A stretch of 64,000 nucleotides of DNA from Halictus rubicundus (Eukaryota; Arthropoda; Insecta; Hymenoptera; Halictidae): positions 1 through 64,000 of the forward strand of contig NW_027488967.1 of assembly GCF_050948215.1 (NCBI RefSeq), written 5' to 3'. Numbering within the stretch: position 1 is the stretch's first letter; each line of letters opens with the position of its first letter. The translations under genes and the position numbers were made by a program. The notes beneath the pieces were generated by a model. It was not told the origin of the DNA. It searched no databases and saw only the letters and a program-made list of their open reading frames with translations. Shown here piece by piece: positions 1 through 13,886 of the stretch.

Positions 1-3000
1 TCTATCCTATCCTATCCTCTATCATATCCTATCGTCTATCCTATCCAATCCTATATCCTATTCTCTATCCTATCCTATCCTCTATTCTAACCTATTCTCT
101 ATCCTATCCTATCCTCTATCCTATCCTATCCTATCCTCTATCCTATCCTCTATCCTATCCTATCCTATCGTTTATCCTATCCTATCCTCTATCCTATCCT
201 ATCCTCTAACATATCCTATCCGCTATCCTATCCTATCCTCTATCCTATTCTATCCTCTATCCTATCCAATCCTATATCCTATTCTCTATCCTATCCTATC
301 CTCTATTCTATCCTATCCTCTATCCTATCCTATCCTCTATCCTATCATATCCTCTATCCTATCCTATCCCCTATCCTATCCTATCCCTCTATCCTATCCT
401 ATCCTCTATCCTATCCTATCCTCTATCCTATCCCATTCTCTATCCTATCCTATCCTCTATCCTATGCTATCCTCTATCGTATCCTATCCTTTATCCTATC
501 CTATCCTCTATCCTATCCTATCCGCTATCCTATCCAATCCTATATCCTATTCTCTATCCTATCCTATCCTCTATGATATCCTATCCTCTATCCTATACTA
601 TCCTCTATCCTATCCTATCCTCTATCCTATCCTATCCTCTATCCTATCCTATCCTCTATCCTATCCTATTCTCTATCCTATCCTATCCTCTATCCTATCC
701 TATTCTCTATCCACTATCCTATCCTCTATCCTATCCTATTCCTCATCCTATCCTATCCTCTATCCTATCCTATCCTCTATCCTATCCTATCCTCTATCCT
801 ATCCTATCCTATCCTCTATCCTATCCTATCCTCTATCATATCCTATCCTCTATCCTATCCTATCGTTTATCCTATCCTATCCTCTATCCTATCCTATCCT
901 CTATCCTATCCTATCCTCTATCCTATCCTATCCTCTATCCTATCCAATCCTCTATCCTATCCTATCCTCTATCCTATCCTATCCTCTATCCTATCCTATC
1001 CTCTATCCTATCTATCCTCTATCCTATCCAATCCTATATCCTATTCTCTATCCTATCCTATCCTCTATGATATCCTATCATATCCTCTATCCTATCCTAT
1101 CCTCTATCCTATCCTATTCTCTATCCTATCTTATCCTCTATCCTATGCTATCCTCTATCGTATCCTATCCTCTATCCCTATCCTATCCTCTATCCTATCC
1201 TATCCTCTATCCTATCCAATCCTCTATCCTATCCTATCCTCTATCCTATCCTATCCTCTATCCTATCCTATCCTCTATCCTATCCTATCCTCTATCCTAT
1301 TCTATCCTCTATCCTATCCAATCCTATATCCTGTTCTCTATCCTATCCTATCCTCTATGATATCCTATCCTCTATCCTAACCTATTCTCTATCCTATCCT
1401 ATCCTCTATCCTATCCTATCCTCTATCCTATCCTATCCTCTATCCTATCCTATCCTCTATCCTATCCTATCCTCTATCCTATCCTATCCTCTATCCTATC
1501 TTATCCACTATCCTATCCTATCCTCTATCCTATCCTATCCTCTATCCTATCCTATCCTATCCTATCCTCTATCCTATCCTATCCTCTATCCTATCCTATC
1601 CTATCCTATCCTCTATCCTATCCTATCCTCTATCCTATCCTATCCTCTATCCTATCCTATCCTATCCTCTATCCTATCCTCTATCCTATCCAATCCTATA
1701 TCCTATTCTCCATCCTATCCTATCCTCTATCCTATCCTATCCTCTATCAGATCCTATCCTCTATCCTATCCTATCCTCTATCCTATCCTATCCTCTATCC
1801 TATCCTATTCTCTATCCTATCCTATCTTTCTATCCTATCCTATCCTCTATCCTATCCTATCCTCTCTCCTATTCTATTCCTCTATCCTATCCAATCCTAT
1901 ATCGTATCCTCTATCCTATCCTATCCTCTATCCTATCCTATCCACTATCCTATCCTATCCTCTATCCTATCCTATCCTCTATCCTATCGTATCCTCTATC
2001 CTATCCTATCGTTTATCCTATCCTATCCTCTATCCTATCCTATTCTCTATCCTATCCTATCCTCTATCCTATCCTATCCTCAATCCTATCCTATCCTCTA
2101 TCGTATATTATCCTCTATCCTATCCTATTCTCTATCCTATCCTATTCTCTATCCTATCCTACCCTCTATCCTATCCTATTCTCCATCCGATCCTATCCTC
2201 TATCCTATCTATCCTCTATCCTATCCTATCCTCTATCCTATCCTATCCTCTATCCTATCCTATCCTATCCTCTATCTTATCGTATCCTCTATCATATCCT
2301 ATCCTCTATCCTATCCTATCGTTTATCCTATTCTCTATCCTATCCTATCCTCTATGATATCCTATCCTCTATTCTAACCTATTCTCTATCCTATCCTATC
2401 CTCTATCCTATCCTATCCTATCCTCTATCCTATCCTCTATCCTATCCTATCCTATCGTTTATCCTATCCTATCCTCTATCCTATCCTATCCTCTAACATA
2501 TCCTATCCGCTATCCTATCCTATCCTCTATCCTATTCTATCCTCTATCCTATCCAATCCTATATCCTATTCTCTATCCTATCCTATCCGCTATTCTATCC
2601 TATCCTCTATCCTATCCTATTATCTATCCTATCATATCCTCTATCCTATCCTATCCCCTATCCTATCCTATCCTCTATCCTATCCTATCCTCTATCCTAT
2701 CCTATCCTCTATCCTATCCTATCCTCTATCCTATCCTATTCTCTATCCTATCCTATACTCTATCCTATGCTATCCTCTTATCGTATCCTATCCTTTATCC
2801 TATCCTATCCTCTATCCTATCCTATCCGCTATCCTATCCAATCCTATATCCTATTCTCTATCCTATCCTATCCTCTATGATATCCTATCCTCTATCCTAT
2901 ACTATCCTCTATCCTATCCTATCCTCTATCCTATCCTATCCTCTATCCTATCCTATCCTCTCTATCCTATCCTATTCTCCATCCTATCCAATCCTCTATC

Positions 3001-3500
3001 CTATCTATCCTATCCCTCTATCCTATCTCTATCCTTCTCATCCTATCCTATCCTCTATCCTAATCCTATCCTATCCTCTATCCTATCCTATCCTCTATCA
3101 TATCCATATCCTCTATCCTATCCTATCGTTTATCCTATCCTATCCTCTATCCTATCATATCCTCTATCCTATCCTAATTCTCTATCCTATCCTATCGTTT
3201 ATCCTATCCTATCCTCTATCCTATCCTATCCTCTATCTCTATTCCTATCCTCTATCCTAATCCTATCCTCTATCCTATCCAATCCTCTATCCTATCCTAT
3301 CCTCTATCCTATTCCTATCCTCTATCCTATCCTATCCTCTATCCCTATCCTATCCTCTATCCTATTCTATCCTCTATCCTATCCAATCCTATATCCTATT
3401 CTCTATCCTATCCTATCCTCTATGATATCCTATCCTCTATCTAACCTATTCTCTATCCTATCCTATCCTCTCATCCTATCCTATCATATCCTCTATCCTA
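1..3500. repeat. Irregular left part of the satellite
   Basis: This stretch uses the same two words but is the least regular in the window. Besides the usual substitutions it has many 1-4 base insertions and deletions: CTCTATCCCTATCC near 1165, TTCCTCATCC near 740, and a dense run from about 2,990 to 3,470 with CTATCTATCC, CTAATCC, CCTTCTCATCC, TCCATATCC and TATTCCTATCC. Such frame-breaking units are rare to the right of about 21 kb. Marker monomers seen elsewhere are present: TATGATATCC at 573, 1067, 1357, 2354 and 2877, and TATGCTATCC at 464. It is therefore the same family, not a different repeat. The irregularity may reflect an older, less homogenised edge of the array or lower base accuracy here. 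The sequence alone cannot separate these. Confidence 0.85.
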
Positions 3501-6500
3501 TCCTATCCCTATCCTATCCTATCATCTATCCTATCCTATCCTCTATCCTATCCTATCCTCTATCCTATCCTATCCTCTATCCTATCCTATCCTCTATCGT
3601 ATCCTATCCTGTATCCTTTCCTATCCACTATCCTATCCTATCCTCTATCCTATCCTATCCTCTATCCTATCCTATCCTATCCTATCCTCTATCCTATCCT
3701 ATCCTCTATCCTATCCTATCCTCTCTCCTATCCTATCCTATCCTCTATCCTATCCTCTATCCTATCCAATCCTATATCCTATTCTCCATCCTATCCTATC
3801 CTCTATCCTATCCTATCCTCTATCAGATCCTATTCTCTATCCTATCCTATCCTCTATCCTATCGTATCCTCTATCCTATCGTATCCTCTATCCTATCGTA
3901 TCCTCTATCCTATCGTATCCTCTATCCTATCCTATCGTTTATCCTATCCTATCCTCTATCCTATCCTATTCTCTATCCTATCCTATCCTCTATCCTATCC
4001 TATCCTCTATCCTATCCTATCCTCTATCGTCTATTATCCTCTATCCTATCCTATCCTCTATCCTATCTTATCCTCTATCCTATCCTATCCTCTATCCTAT
4101 CCTATCCTCAATCCTATCCTATCCTATCCTATCCTATCCTCTATCCTATCCTATCCTCTATCCTATCCTATCCTCTATCCTATCCTATCCTCTATCCTAT
4201 CCAATCCTCTATCCTATCCTATCCTCTATCCTATCCTATCCTCTATCCTATCCTATCCTCTATCCTATCCTATCCTCTATCCTATTCTATCCTCTATCCT
4301 ATCCAATCCTATATCCTATTCTCTATCCTATCCTATCCTCTATGATATCCTATGCTCTATCCTAACCTATTCTCTATCCTATCCTATCCTCCATCCTATC
4401 CTATCATATCCTCTATCCTATCCTATCCCCTATCCTATCCTATCCTCTATCCTATCCTATCCTCTATCCTATCCTATCCTCTATCCTATCCTATCCTCTA
4501 TCCTATCCTATTCTCTATCCTATCCTATCCTCTATCCTATGCTATCCTCTATCGTATCCTATCCTCTATCCTATCCTATCCTCTATCCTATCCTATCCTC
4601 TATCCTATCCAATCCTCTATCCTATCCTATCCTCTATCCTATCCTATCCTCTATCCTATCCTATCCTCTATCCTATCCTATCCTCTATCCTATCCTATCC
4701 TCTATCCTATCCTATCCTCTATCCTATCCTCTCCTCTATCCTATCCTATCCACTATCCTATCCTATCCTCTATCCTATCCTATCCTCTATCCTATCCTAT
4801 CCTATCCTATCCTCTATTATATCCTATCCTCTATCCTATCCTATCCTCTATCCTATTCTATCCTCTATCCTATCCAATCCTATATCCTATTCTCTATCCT
4901 ATCCTATCCTCTATGATATCCTATCCTCTATCCTAACCTATTCTCTATCCTATCCTATCCTCCATCCTATCCTATCATATCCTCTATCCTATCCTATCCT
5001 CTATCCTATTCTATCCTCTATCCTATCCAATCCTATATCCTATTCTCTATCCTATCCTATCCTCTATGATATCCTATCCTCTATCCTAACCTATTCTCTA
5101 TCCTATCCTATCCTCTATCCTATCCTATCCTCTATCCTATCCTATCCTCTATCCTATCCTATCCTCTATCCTATCCTATCCTCTATCCTATCCTATCCTC
5201 TATCCTATCCTCTCCTCTATCCTATCCTATCCACTATCCTATCCTATCCTCTATCCTATCCTATCCTCTATCCTATCCTATCCTATCCTATCCTCTATCC
5301 TATCCTATCCTCTATCCTATCCTATCCTCTATCCTATCCTATCCTCTATCCTATCCTATCCTCTATCCTATCCTATCCTATCCTCTATCCTATCCTCTAT
5401 CCTATCCAATCCTATATCCTATTCTCCATCCTATCCTATCCTCTATCCTATCCTATCCTCTATCAGATCCTATCCTCTATCCTATGCTATCCTCTATCCT
5501 ATCGTATCCTATCCTCTATCCTATCCTATCCTCTATCCTATCGTATCCTCTATCCTATCCTATCCTCTATCCTATTCTATCCTCTATCCTATCCAATCCT
5601 ATATCCTATTCTCTATCCTATCCTATCCTCTATGATATCCTATCCTCTATCCTAACCTATTCTCTATCCTATCCTATCCTCCATCCTATCCTATCATATC
5701 CTCTATCCTATCCTATCCCCTATCCTATCCTATCCTCTATCCTATCCTATCCTCTATCCTATCCTATCCTCTATCCTATCCTATCCTCTATCCTATCCTA
5801 TCCTCTATCCTATCCTATCCTCTATCGTATCCTATCCTCTATCCTATCCTATCCTCTATCCTATCCTATCCTCTATCCTATCCTATCCGCTATCCTATCC
5901 AATCCTATATCCTATTCTCTATTCTATCCTATCCTCTATCCTATCCTATCCTCTATCCTATCCTATCCTCTATCCTATCCTATTCTCTATCCTATCCTAT
6001 CCTCTATCCTATCCTATCCTCTATCCTATCCTATCCTCTCTCCTATTCTATCCTCTATCCTATCCAATCCTATATCGTATCCTCTATCCTATCCTATCCT
6101 CTATCCTATCCTATCCACTATCCTATCCTATCCTCTATCCTATCCTATCCTCTATCCTATCGTATCCTCTATCCTATCCTATCGTTTATCCTATCCAATC
6201 CTCTATCCTATCCTATTCTCTATCCTATCCTATCCTCTATCCTATCCTATCCTCTATCCTATCCTATCCTCTATCGTATATTATCCTCTATCCTATCCTA
6301 TTCTCTATCCTATCCTATTCTCTATCCTATCCTATCCTCTATCCTATCCTATTCTCCATCCGATCCTATCCTCTATCCTATCCTATCCTCCATCCTATCC
6401 TATCATATCCTCTATCCTATCCTATCCTCTATCCTATTCTATCCTCTATCCTATCCAATCCTATATCCTATTCTCTATCCTATCCTATCCTCTATGATAT

Positions 6501-9500
6501 CCTATCCTCTATCCTAACCTATTCTCTATCCTATCCTATCCTCTATCCTATCCTATCCTCTATCCTATCCTATCCTCTGTCCTATCCTATCCTCTATCCT
6601 ATCCTATCCTCTATCCTATCCTCTCCTCTATCCTATCCTATCCACTATCCTATCCTATCCTCTATCCTATCCTATCCTCTATCCTATCCTATCCTATCCT
6701 ATCCTCTATCCTATCCTATCCTCTATCCTATCCTATCCTCTATCCTATCCTATCCTCTATCCTATCCTATCCTATCCTCTATCCTATCCTCTATCCTATC
6801 CAATCCTATATCCTATTCTCCATCCTATCCTATCCTCTATCCTATCCTATCCTCTATCAGATCCTATCCTCTATCCTATCCTATCCTCTATCCTCTCGTA
6901 TCCTATCCTCTATCCTATCCTATCCTCTATCCTATCGTATCCTCTATCCTATCGTATCCTCTATCCTATCCTATCGTTTATCCTATCCTATGCTCTATCC
7001 TATCCTATTCTCTATCCTATCCTATCCTCTATAATATCCTCTATTCTATCCAATCCTATATCCTATCCTCTATCATATCCTATCCTCTATCCTATCCAAT
7101 CCTATATCCTAACCTCTATCATATCCTATCCTCTATCCTATCCTATCCTCTATCCTATCCTATCCTATCCTCTATCCTATCCTATCCTCTATCCTATCCT
7201 ATCCTCTATCGTATCCTATCCTCTATCCTATCCTATCCTCTATCCTATCCTATCCTCTATCCTATCCTATCCGCTATCCTATCCAATCCTATATCCTATT
7301 CTCTATTCTATCCTATCCTCTATCCTATCCTATCCTCTATCCTATCCTATCCTCTATCCTATCCTATTCTCTATCCTATCCTATCCTCTATCCTATCCTA
7401 TCCTCTATCCTATCCTATCCTCTCTCCTATTCTATCCTCTATCCTATCCAATCCTATATCGTATCCTCTATCCTATCCTATCCTCTATCCTATCATATCC
7501 ACTATCCTATCCTATCCTCTATCCTATCCTATCCTCTATCCTATCGTATCCTCTATCCTATCCTATCGTTTATCCTATCCAATCCTCTATCCTATCCTAT
7601 TCTCTATCCTATCCTATCCTCTATCCTATCCTATCCTCTATCCTATCCTATCCTCTATCCTATCCTATCCTCTATCCTATCCTATCCTCTATCCTATCCT
7701 ATCCTCTATCCTATCCTATCCTCTATCATATCCTATCCTCTATCCTATCCAATCCTATATCCTATTCTCTATCCTATCCTATCCTCTATGATATCCTATC
7801 CTCTATCCTAACCTATTCTCTATCCTATCCTATCCTATATCCTATTCTCTATCCTATCCTGTCCTCTATTCTATCCTATCCTCTATCCTATCCTATCCTC
7901 TATCCTATCATATCCTCTATCCTATCCTATCCCCTATCCTATCCTATCCTCTATCCTATCCTATCCTCTATCCTATCCTATTCTCTATCCTATCCTATCC
8001 TCTATCCTATGCTATCCTCTATCGTATCCTATCCTTTATCCTATCCTATCCTCTATCCTATCCTATCCGCTATCCTATCCAATCCTATATCCTATTCTCT
8101 ATCCTATCCTATCCTCTATGATATCCTATCCTCTATCCTATACTATCCTCTATCCTATCCTATCCTCTATCCTATCCTATCCTCTATCCTATCCTATCCT
8201 CTATCCTATCCTATTCTCTATCCTATCCTATCCTCTATCCTATCCTATTCTCTATCCTATCCTATCCTCTATCCTATCCTATCCTGTATCCTATCCTATC
8301 CTCTATCCTATCCTATCCTCTATCCTATTCTATCCTCTATCCTATCCAATCCTATATCCTATTCTCTATCCTATCCTATCCTCTATGATATCCTATCCTC
8401 TATCCTAACCTATTCTCTATCGTATCCTATCCTCCATCCTATCCTATCCTATCCTCTATCCTATCCTATCCTCTATCCTATCATATCCTCTATCCTATCC
8501 TATCCCCTATCCTATCCTATCCTCTATCCTATCCTATCCTCTATCCTATCCTATCCTCTATCCTATCCTATTCTCTATCCTATCCTATCCTCTATCCTAT
8601 GCTATCCTCTATCGTATCCTATCCTCTATCCTATCCTATCCTCTATCCTATCCTATCCTCTATCCTATCCAATCCTCTATCCTATCCTATCCTCTATCCT
8701 ATCCTATCCTCTATCCTATCCTATCCTCTATCCTATCCTATCCTCTATCCTATCCTATCCTCTATCCTATCCTATCCTATCCTATCCTCTATCCTATCCT
8801 ATCCTCTATCCTATCCTATCCTCTATCCTATACTATACGCTATCCTATCCAATCCTATATCCTATTCTCTATCCTATCCTATCCTCTATGATATCCTATC
8901 CTCTATCCTAACCTATTCTCGATCCTATCCTATCCTCTATCCTATCCTATCCTATCCTCTATCCTATCCTCTATCCTATCCAATCCTATATCCTATTCTC
9001 CATCCTATCCTATCCTCTACCCTATCCTATCCTCTACCCTATCCTATCCTCTATCAGATCCTATCCTCTATCCTATCCTATCCTCTATCCTATCCTATCC
9101 TCTATCCTATCCTATCCTCTATCCTATCCTATCCTCTATCCTATCTTATCCACTATCCTATCCTATCCTCTATCCTATCCTATCCTCTATCCTATCCTAT
9201 CCTATCCTATCCTCTATCCTATCCTATCCTCTATCCCTATCCTATCCTATCCTATCCTCTATCCTATCCTATCCTCTATCCTATCCTATCCTCTATCCTA
9301 TCCTATCCTATCCTCTATCCTATCCTCTATCCTATCCAATCCTATATCCTATTCTCCATCCTATCCTATCCTCTGTCCTATCCTATCCTCTATCAGATCC
9401 TATCCTCTCTCCTATTCTATCCTCTATCCTATCCAATCCTATATCGTATCCTCTATCCTATCCTATCCTCTATCCTATCCTATCCACTATCCTATCCTAT

Positions 9501-10985
9501 CCTCTATCCTATCCTATCCTCTATCCTATCGTGTCCTCTATCCTATCCTATCGTTTATCCTATCCTATCCTCTATCCTATCCTATTCTCTATCCTATCCT
9601 ATAGTCTATCCTATCCTATCCTCAATCCTATCCTATCCTCTATCGTATATTATCCTCTATCCTATCCTATTCTCTATCCTATCCTATTCTCTATCTATCC
9701 TATCCTACCCTCTATCCTATCCTATTCTCCATCCGATCCTATCCTCTATCCTATCTTATCCTCTATCCTATCCTATCCTCTATCCTATCCTATCCTCTAT
9801 CCTATCCTATCCTATCCTCTATCTTATCGTATCCTCTATCATATCCTATCCTCTATCCTATCCTATCGTTTATCCTATCCTATCCTCTATCCTATCCTAT
9901 CCTCTATCCTATCCTATCCTCTATCATATCCTATCCTCTATCGTATCCAATCCTATATCCCTATTCTCTATCCTATCCTATCCTCTATGATATCCTATCC
10001 TCTATTCTAACCTATTCTCTATCCTATCCTATCCTCTATCCTATCCTATCCTATCCTCTATCCTATCCTCTATCCTATCCTATCCTATCGTTTATCCTAT
10101 CCTATCCTCTATCCTATCCTATCCTCTAACATATCCTATCCGCTATCCTATCCTATCCTCTATCCTATTCTATCCTCTATCCTATCCAATCCTATATCCT
10201 ATTCTCTATCCTATCCTATCCGCTATTCTATCCTATCCTCTATCCTATCCTATCCTCTATCCTATCATATCCTCTATCCTATCCTATCCCCTATCCTATC
10301 CTATCCTCTATCCTATCCTATCCTCTATCCTATCCTATCCTCTATCCTATCCTATCCTCTATCCTATCCTATTCTCTATCCTATCCTATCCTCTATCCTA
10401 TGCTATCCTCTATCGTATCCTATCCTTTATCCTATCCTATCCTCTATCCTATCCTATCCGCTATCCTATCCAATCCTATATCCTATTCTCTATCCTATCC
10501 TATCCTCTATGATATCCTATCCTCTATCCTATACTATCCTCTATCCTATCCTATCCTCTATCCTATCCTATCCTCTATCCTATCCTATCCTCTATCCTAT
10601 CCTATTCTCCATCCTATCCTATCCTCTATCCTATCCTATCCTCTATCCTATCCTATCCTCTATCCTATCCTATCCTCTATCCTATCCTATCCTATCCTCT
10701 ATCCTATCCTATCCTCTATCATATCCTATCCTATATCCTATCCTATCGTTTATCCTATCCTATCCTCTATCCTATCCTATCCTCTATCCTATCCTATCCT
10801 CTATCCTATCCTATCGTTTATCCTATCCTATCCTCTATCCTATCCTATCCTCTATCCTATCCTATCCTCTATCCTATCCTATCCTCTATCCTATCCAATC
10901 CTCTATCCTATCCTATCCTCTATCCTATCCTATCCTCTATCCTATCCTATCCTCTATCCTATCCTATCCTCTATCCTATTCTATC
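3500..10985. repeat. Mixed higher-order satellite blocks
   Basis: 17-bp-based satellite with recurring marker monomers but no single clean period. TATGATATCC occurs with its A of ATG at 4342, 4913, 5066, 5632, 6494, 7788, 8118, 8385, 8888, 9987 and 10509. Spacings of about 500-570 bp recur among irregular ones. TATGCTATCC followed by CTCTATCG occurs at 8009, 8599 and 10400. Parts match the left edge: the variant CTATTCTAACC occurs near 84, 2371 and 10005, and the block starting near 464 reappears at 10400 (the TATGATATCC markers at 573 and 10509 are 9936 bp apart). No gene, promoter or RNA feature is visible. Confidence 0.85.
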
Positions 10986-13886
10986 CTCTATCCTATCCAA
11001 TCCTATATCCTATTCTCAATCCTATCCTATCCTCTATGATATCCTATCCTCTATCCTAACCTATTCTCTATCCTATCCTATCCTCTATCCTATCCTATCA
11101 TATCCTCTATCCTATCCTATCCCCTATCCTATCCTATCCTCTATCCTATCCTATCCTCTATCCTATCCTATCCTCTATCCTATCCTATCCTCTATCCTAT
11201 CCTATCCTCTATCCTGTCCTATCCTCTATCCTATCCTATCCACTATCCTATCCTATCCTCTATCCTATCCTATCCTCTATCCTATCCTATCCTATCCTAT
11301 CCTCTATCCTATCCTATCCTCTATCCTATCCTATCCTATCTTCTATCCTATCCTCTATCCTATCCAATCCTATATCCTATTCTCCATCCTATCCTATCCT
11401 CTATCCTATCCTATTCTCTATCCTATCCTATTCTCTATCCTATCCTATCCTCTATCCTATCCTATTCTCCATCCGATCCTATCCTCTATCATATCCTATC
11501 CTCTATCCTATCCAATCGTTTATCCTATCCTATCCTCTATCCTATCCTATCCTCTAACATATCCTATCCGCTATCCTATCCTATCCTCCATCCTATTCTA
11601 TCCTCTATCCTATCCAATCCTATATCCTATACTCTATCCTATCCTATCCTCTATTCTATCCTATCCTCTATCCTATCCTATCCTCTATCCTATCATATCC
11701 TCTATCCTATCCTATTCTCTATCCTATCCTATCCTCTATCCTATCCTATTCTCTATCCTAACCTATTCTCTATCCTATCCTATCCTCCATCCTATCCTAT
11801 CATATCCTCTATCCTATCCTATCCCCTATCCTATCCTATCCTCTATCCTATCCTATCCTCTATGATATCCTATCCTCTATCCTAACCTATTCTCTATCCT
11901 ATCCTATTCTCTATCCTATCTTATCCTCTATCCTATCCTATCCTCTATCCTATCGTATCCTCTATCCTATCCAATCCTCCATCCTATCCTATCCTCTATC
12001 CTATCCTATCCTCTATCCTATCCTATCCTCTATCCTATCCTATCCTCTATCCTATTCTATCCTCTATCCTATCCAATCCTATATCCTATTCTCTATCCTA
12101 TCCTATCCTCTATGATATCCTATCCTCTATCCTAACCTATTCTCTATCCTATCCTATCCTCTATCCTATCCTATCCTCTATCCTATCCTATCCTCTATCC
12201 TATCCTATCCTCTATCCTATCCTATCCTCTATCCTATCCTATCCTCTATCCTATCTTATCCACTATCCTATCCTATCCTCTATCCTATCCTATCCTCTAT
12301 CCTATCCTATCCTATCCTATCCTCTATCCTATCCTATCCTCTATCCTATCCTATCCTATCCTATCCTCTATCCTATCCTCTATCCTATCCTATCCTATCC
12401 TCTATCCTATCCTCTATCCTATCCAATCCTATATCCTATTCTCAATCCTATCCTATCCTCTATGATATCCTATCCTCTATCCTAACCTATTCTCTATCCT
12501 ATCCTATCCTCCATCCTATCCTATCATATCCTCTATCCTATCCTATCCCCTATCCTATCCTATCCTCTATCCTATCCTATCCTCTATCCTATCCTATCCT
12601 CTATCCTATCCTATCCTCTATCCTATCCTATCCTCTATCCTGTCCTATCCTCTATCCTATCCTATCCACTATCCTATCCTATCCTCTATCCTATCCTATC
12701 CTCTATCCTATCCTATCCTATCCTATCCTCTATCCTATCCTATCCTCTATCCTATCCTATCCTATCTTCTATCCTATCCTCTATCCTATCCAATCCTATA
12801 TCCTATTCTCCATCCTATCCTATCCTCTATCCTATCCTATTCTCTATCCTATCCTATTCTCTATCCTATCCTATCCTCTATCCTATCCTATTCTCCATCC
12901 GATCCTATCCTCTATCATATCCTATCCTCTATCCTATCCAATCGTTATCCTATCCTATCCTCTATCCTATCCTATCCTCTAACATATCCTATCCGCTATC
13001 CTATCCTATCCTCCATCCTATTCTATCCTCTATCCTATCCAATCCTATATCCTATACTCTATCCTATCCTATCCTCTATTCTATCCTATCCTCTATCCTA
13101 TCCTATCCTCTATCCTATCATATCCTCTATCCTATCCTATTCTCTATCCTATCCTATCCTCTATCCTATCCTATTCTCTATCCTAACCTATTCTCTATCC
13201 TATCCTATCCTCCATCCTATCCTATCATATCCTCTATCCTATCCTATCCCCTATCCTATCCTATCCTCTATCCTATCCTATCCTCTATGATATCCTATCC
13301 TCTATCCTAACCTATTCTCTATCCTATCCTATTCTCTATCCTATCTTATCCTCTATCCTATCCTATCCTCTATCCTATCGTATCCTCTATCCTATCCAAT
13401 CCTCCATCCTATCCTATCCTCTATCCTATCCTATCCTCTATCCTATCCTATCCTCTATCCTATCCTATCCTCTATCCTATTCTATCCTCTATCCTATCCA
13501 ATCCTATATCCTATTCTCTATCCTATCCTATCCTCTATGATATCCTATCCTCTATCCTAACCTATTCTCTATCCTATCCTATCCTCTATCCTATCCTATC
13601 CTCTATCCTATCCTATCCTCTATCCTATCCTATCCTCTATCCTATCCTATCCTCTATCCTATCCTATCCTCTATCCTATCTTATCCACTATCCTATCCTA
13701 TCCTCTATCCTATCCTATCCTCTATCCTATCCTATCCTATCCTATCCTCTATCCTATCCTATCCTCTATCCTATCCTATCCTATCCTATCCTCTATCCTA
13801 TCCTCTATCCTATCCTATCCTATCCTCTATCCTATCCTCTATCCTATCCAATCCTATATCCTATTCTCCATCCTATCCTATCCTCT
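10985..13886. repeat. Segmental duplication, offset 1426 bp
   Basis: The stretch from about 10,985 to 12,460 reappears from about 12,411 to 13,886 at a constant offset of 1426 bp. I compared it by eye line by line. Shared rare variants include ATTCTCAATCC, TATCTTCTATCC, CCAATCGTT, CTAACATATCCTATCCGC and CTTATCCAC. I noticed a few differences: CTCTATCC versus CTCCATCC near 11,085, a one-base loss in the GTTTATCC word near 12,945, and ATTCTCAATCC versus ATTCTCCATCC near 12,442. The match ends where one copy continues with TATGATATCC and the other with plain monomers. It overlaps the 1860-bp duplication to its right, so part of this sequence is present three times. Confidence 0.85.

Noticed and set aside
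534..560. TATA-box or promoter at CCAATCCTATATCC (CCAAT plus TATAT)
   Set aside because: It looks like a CCAAT and a TATA motif side by side, but it is a recurrent variant monomer found many times, with no gene downstream and unusual spacing.
2990..3470. A separate element in the irregular patch
   Set aside because: The patch still parses into TATCC and CTCTATCC words with small indels. It has no terminal repeats, target-site duplication or foreign composition.
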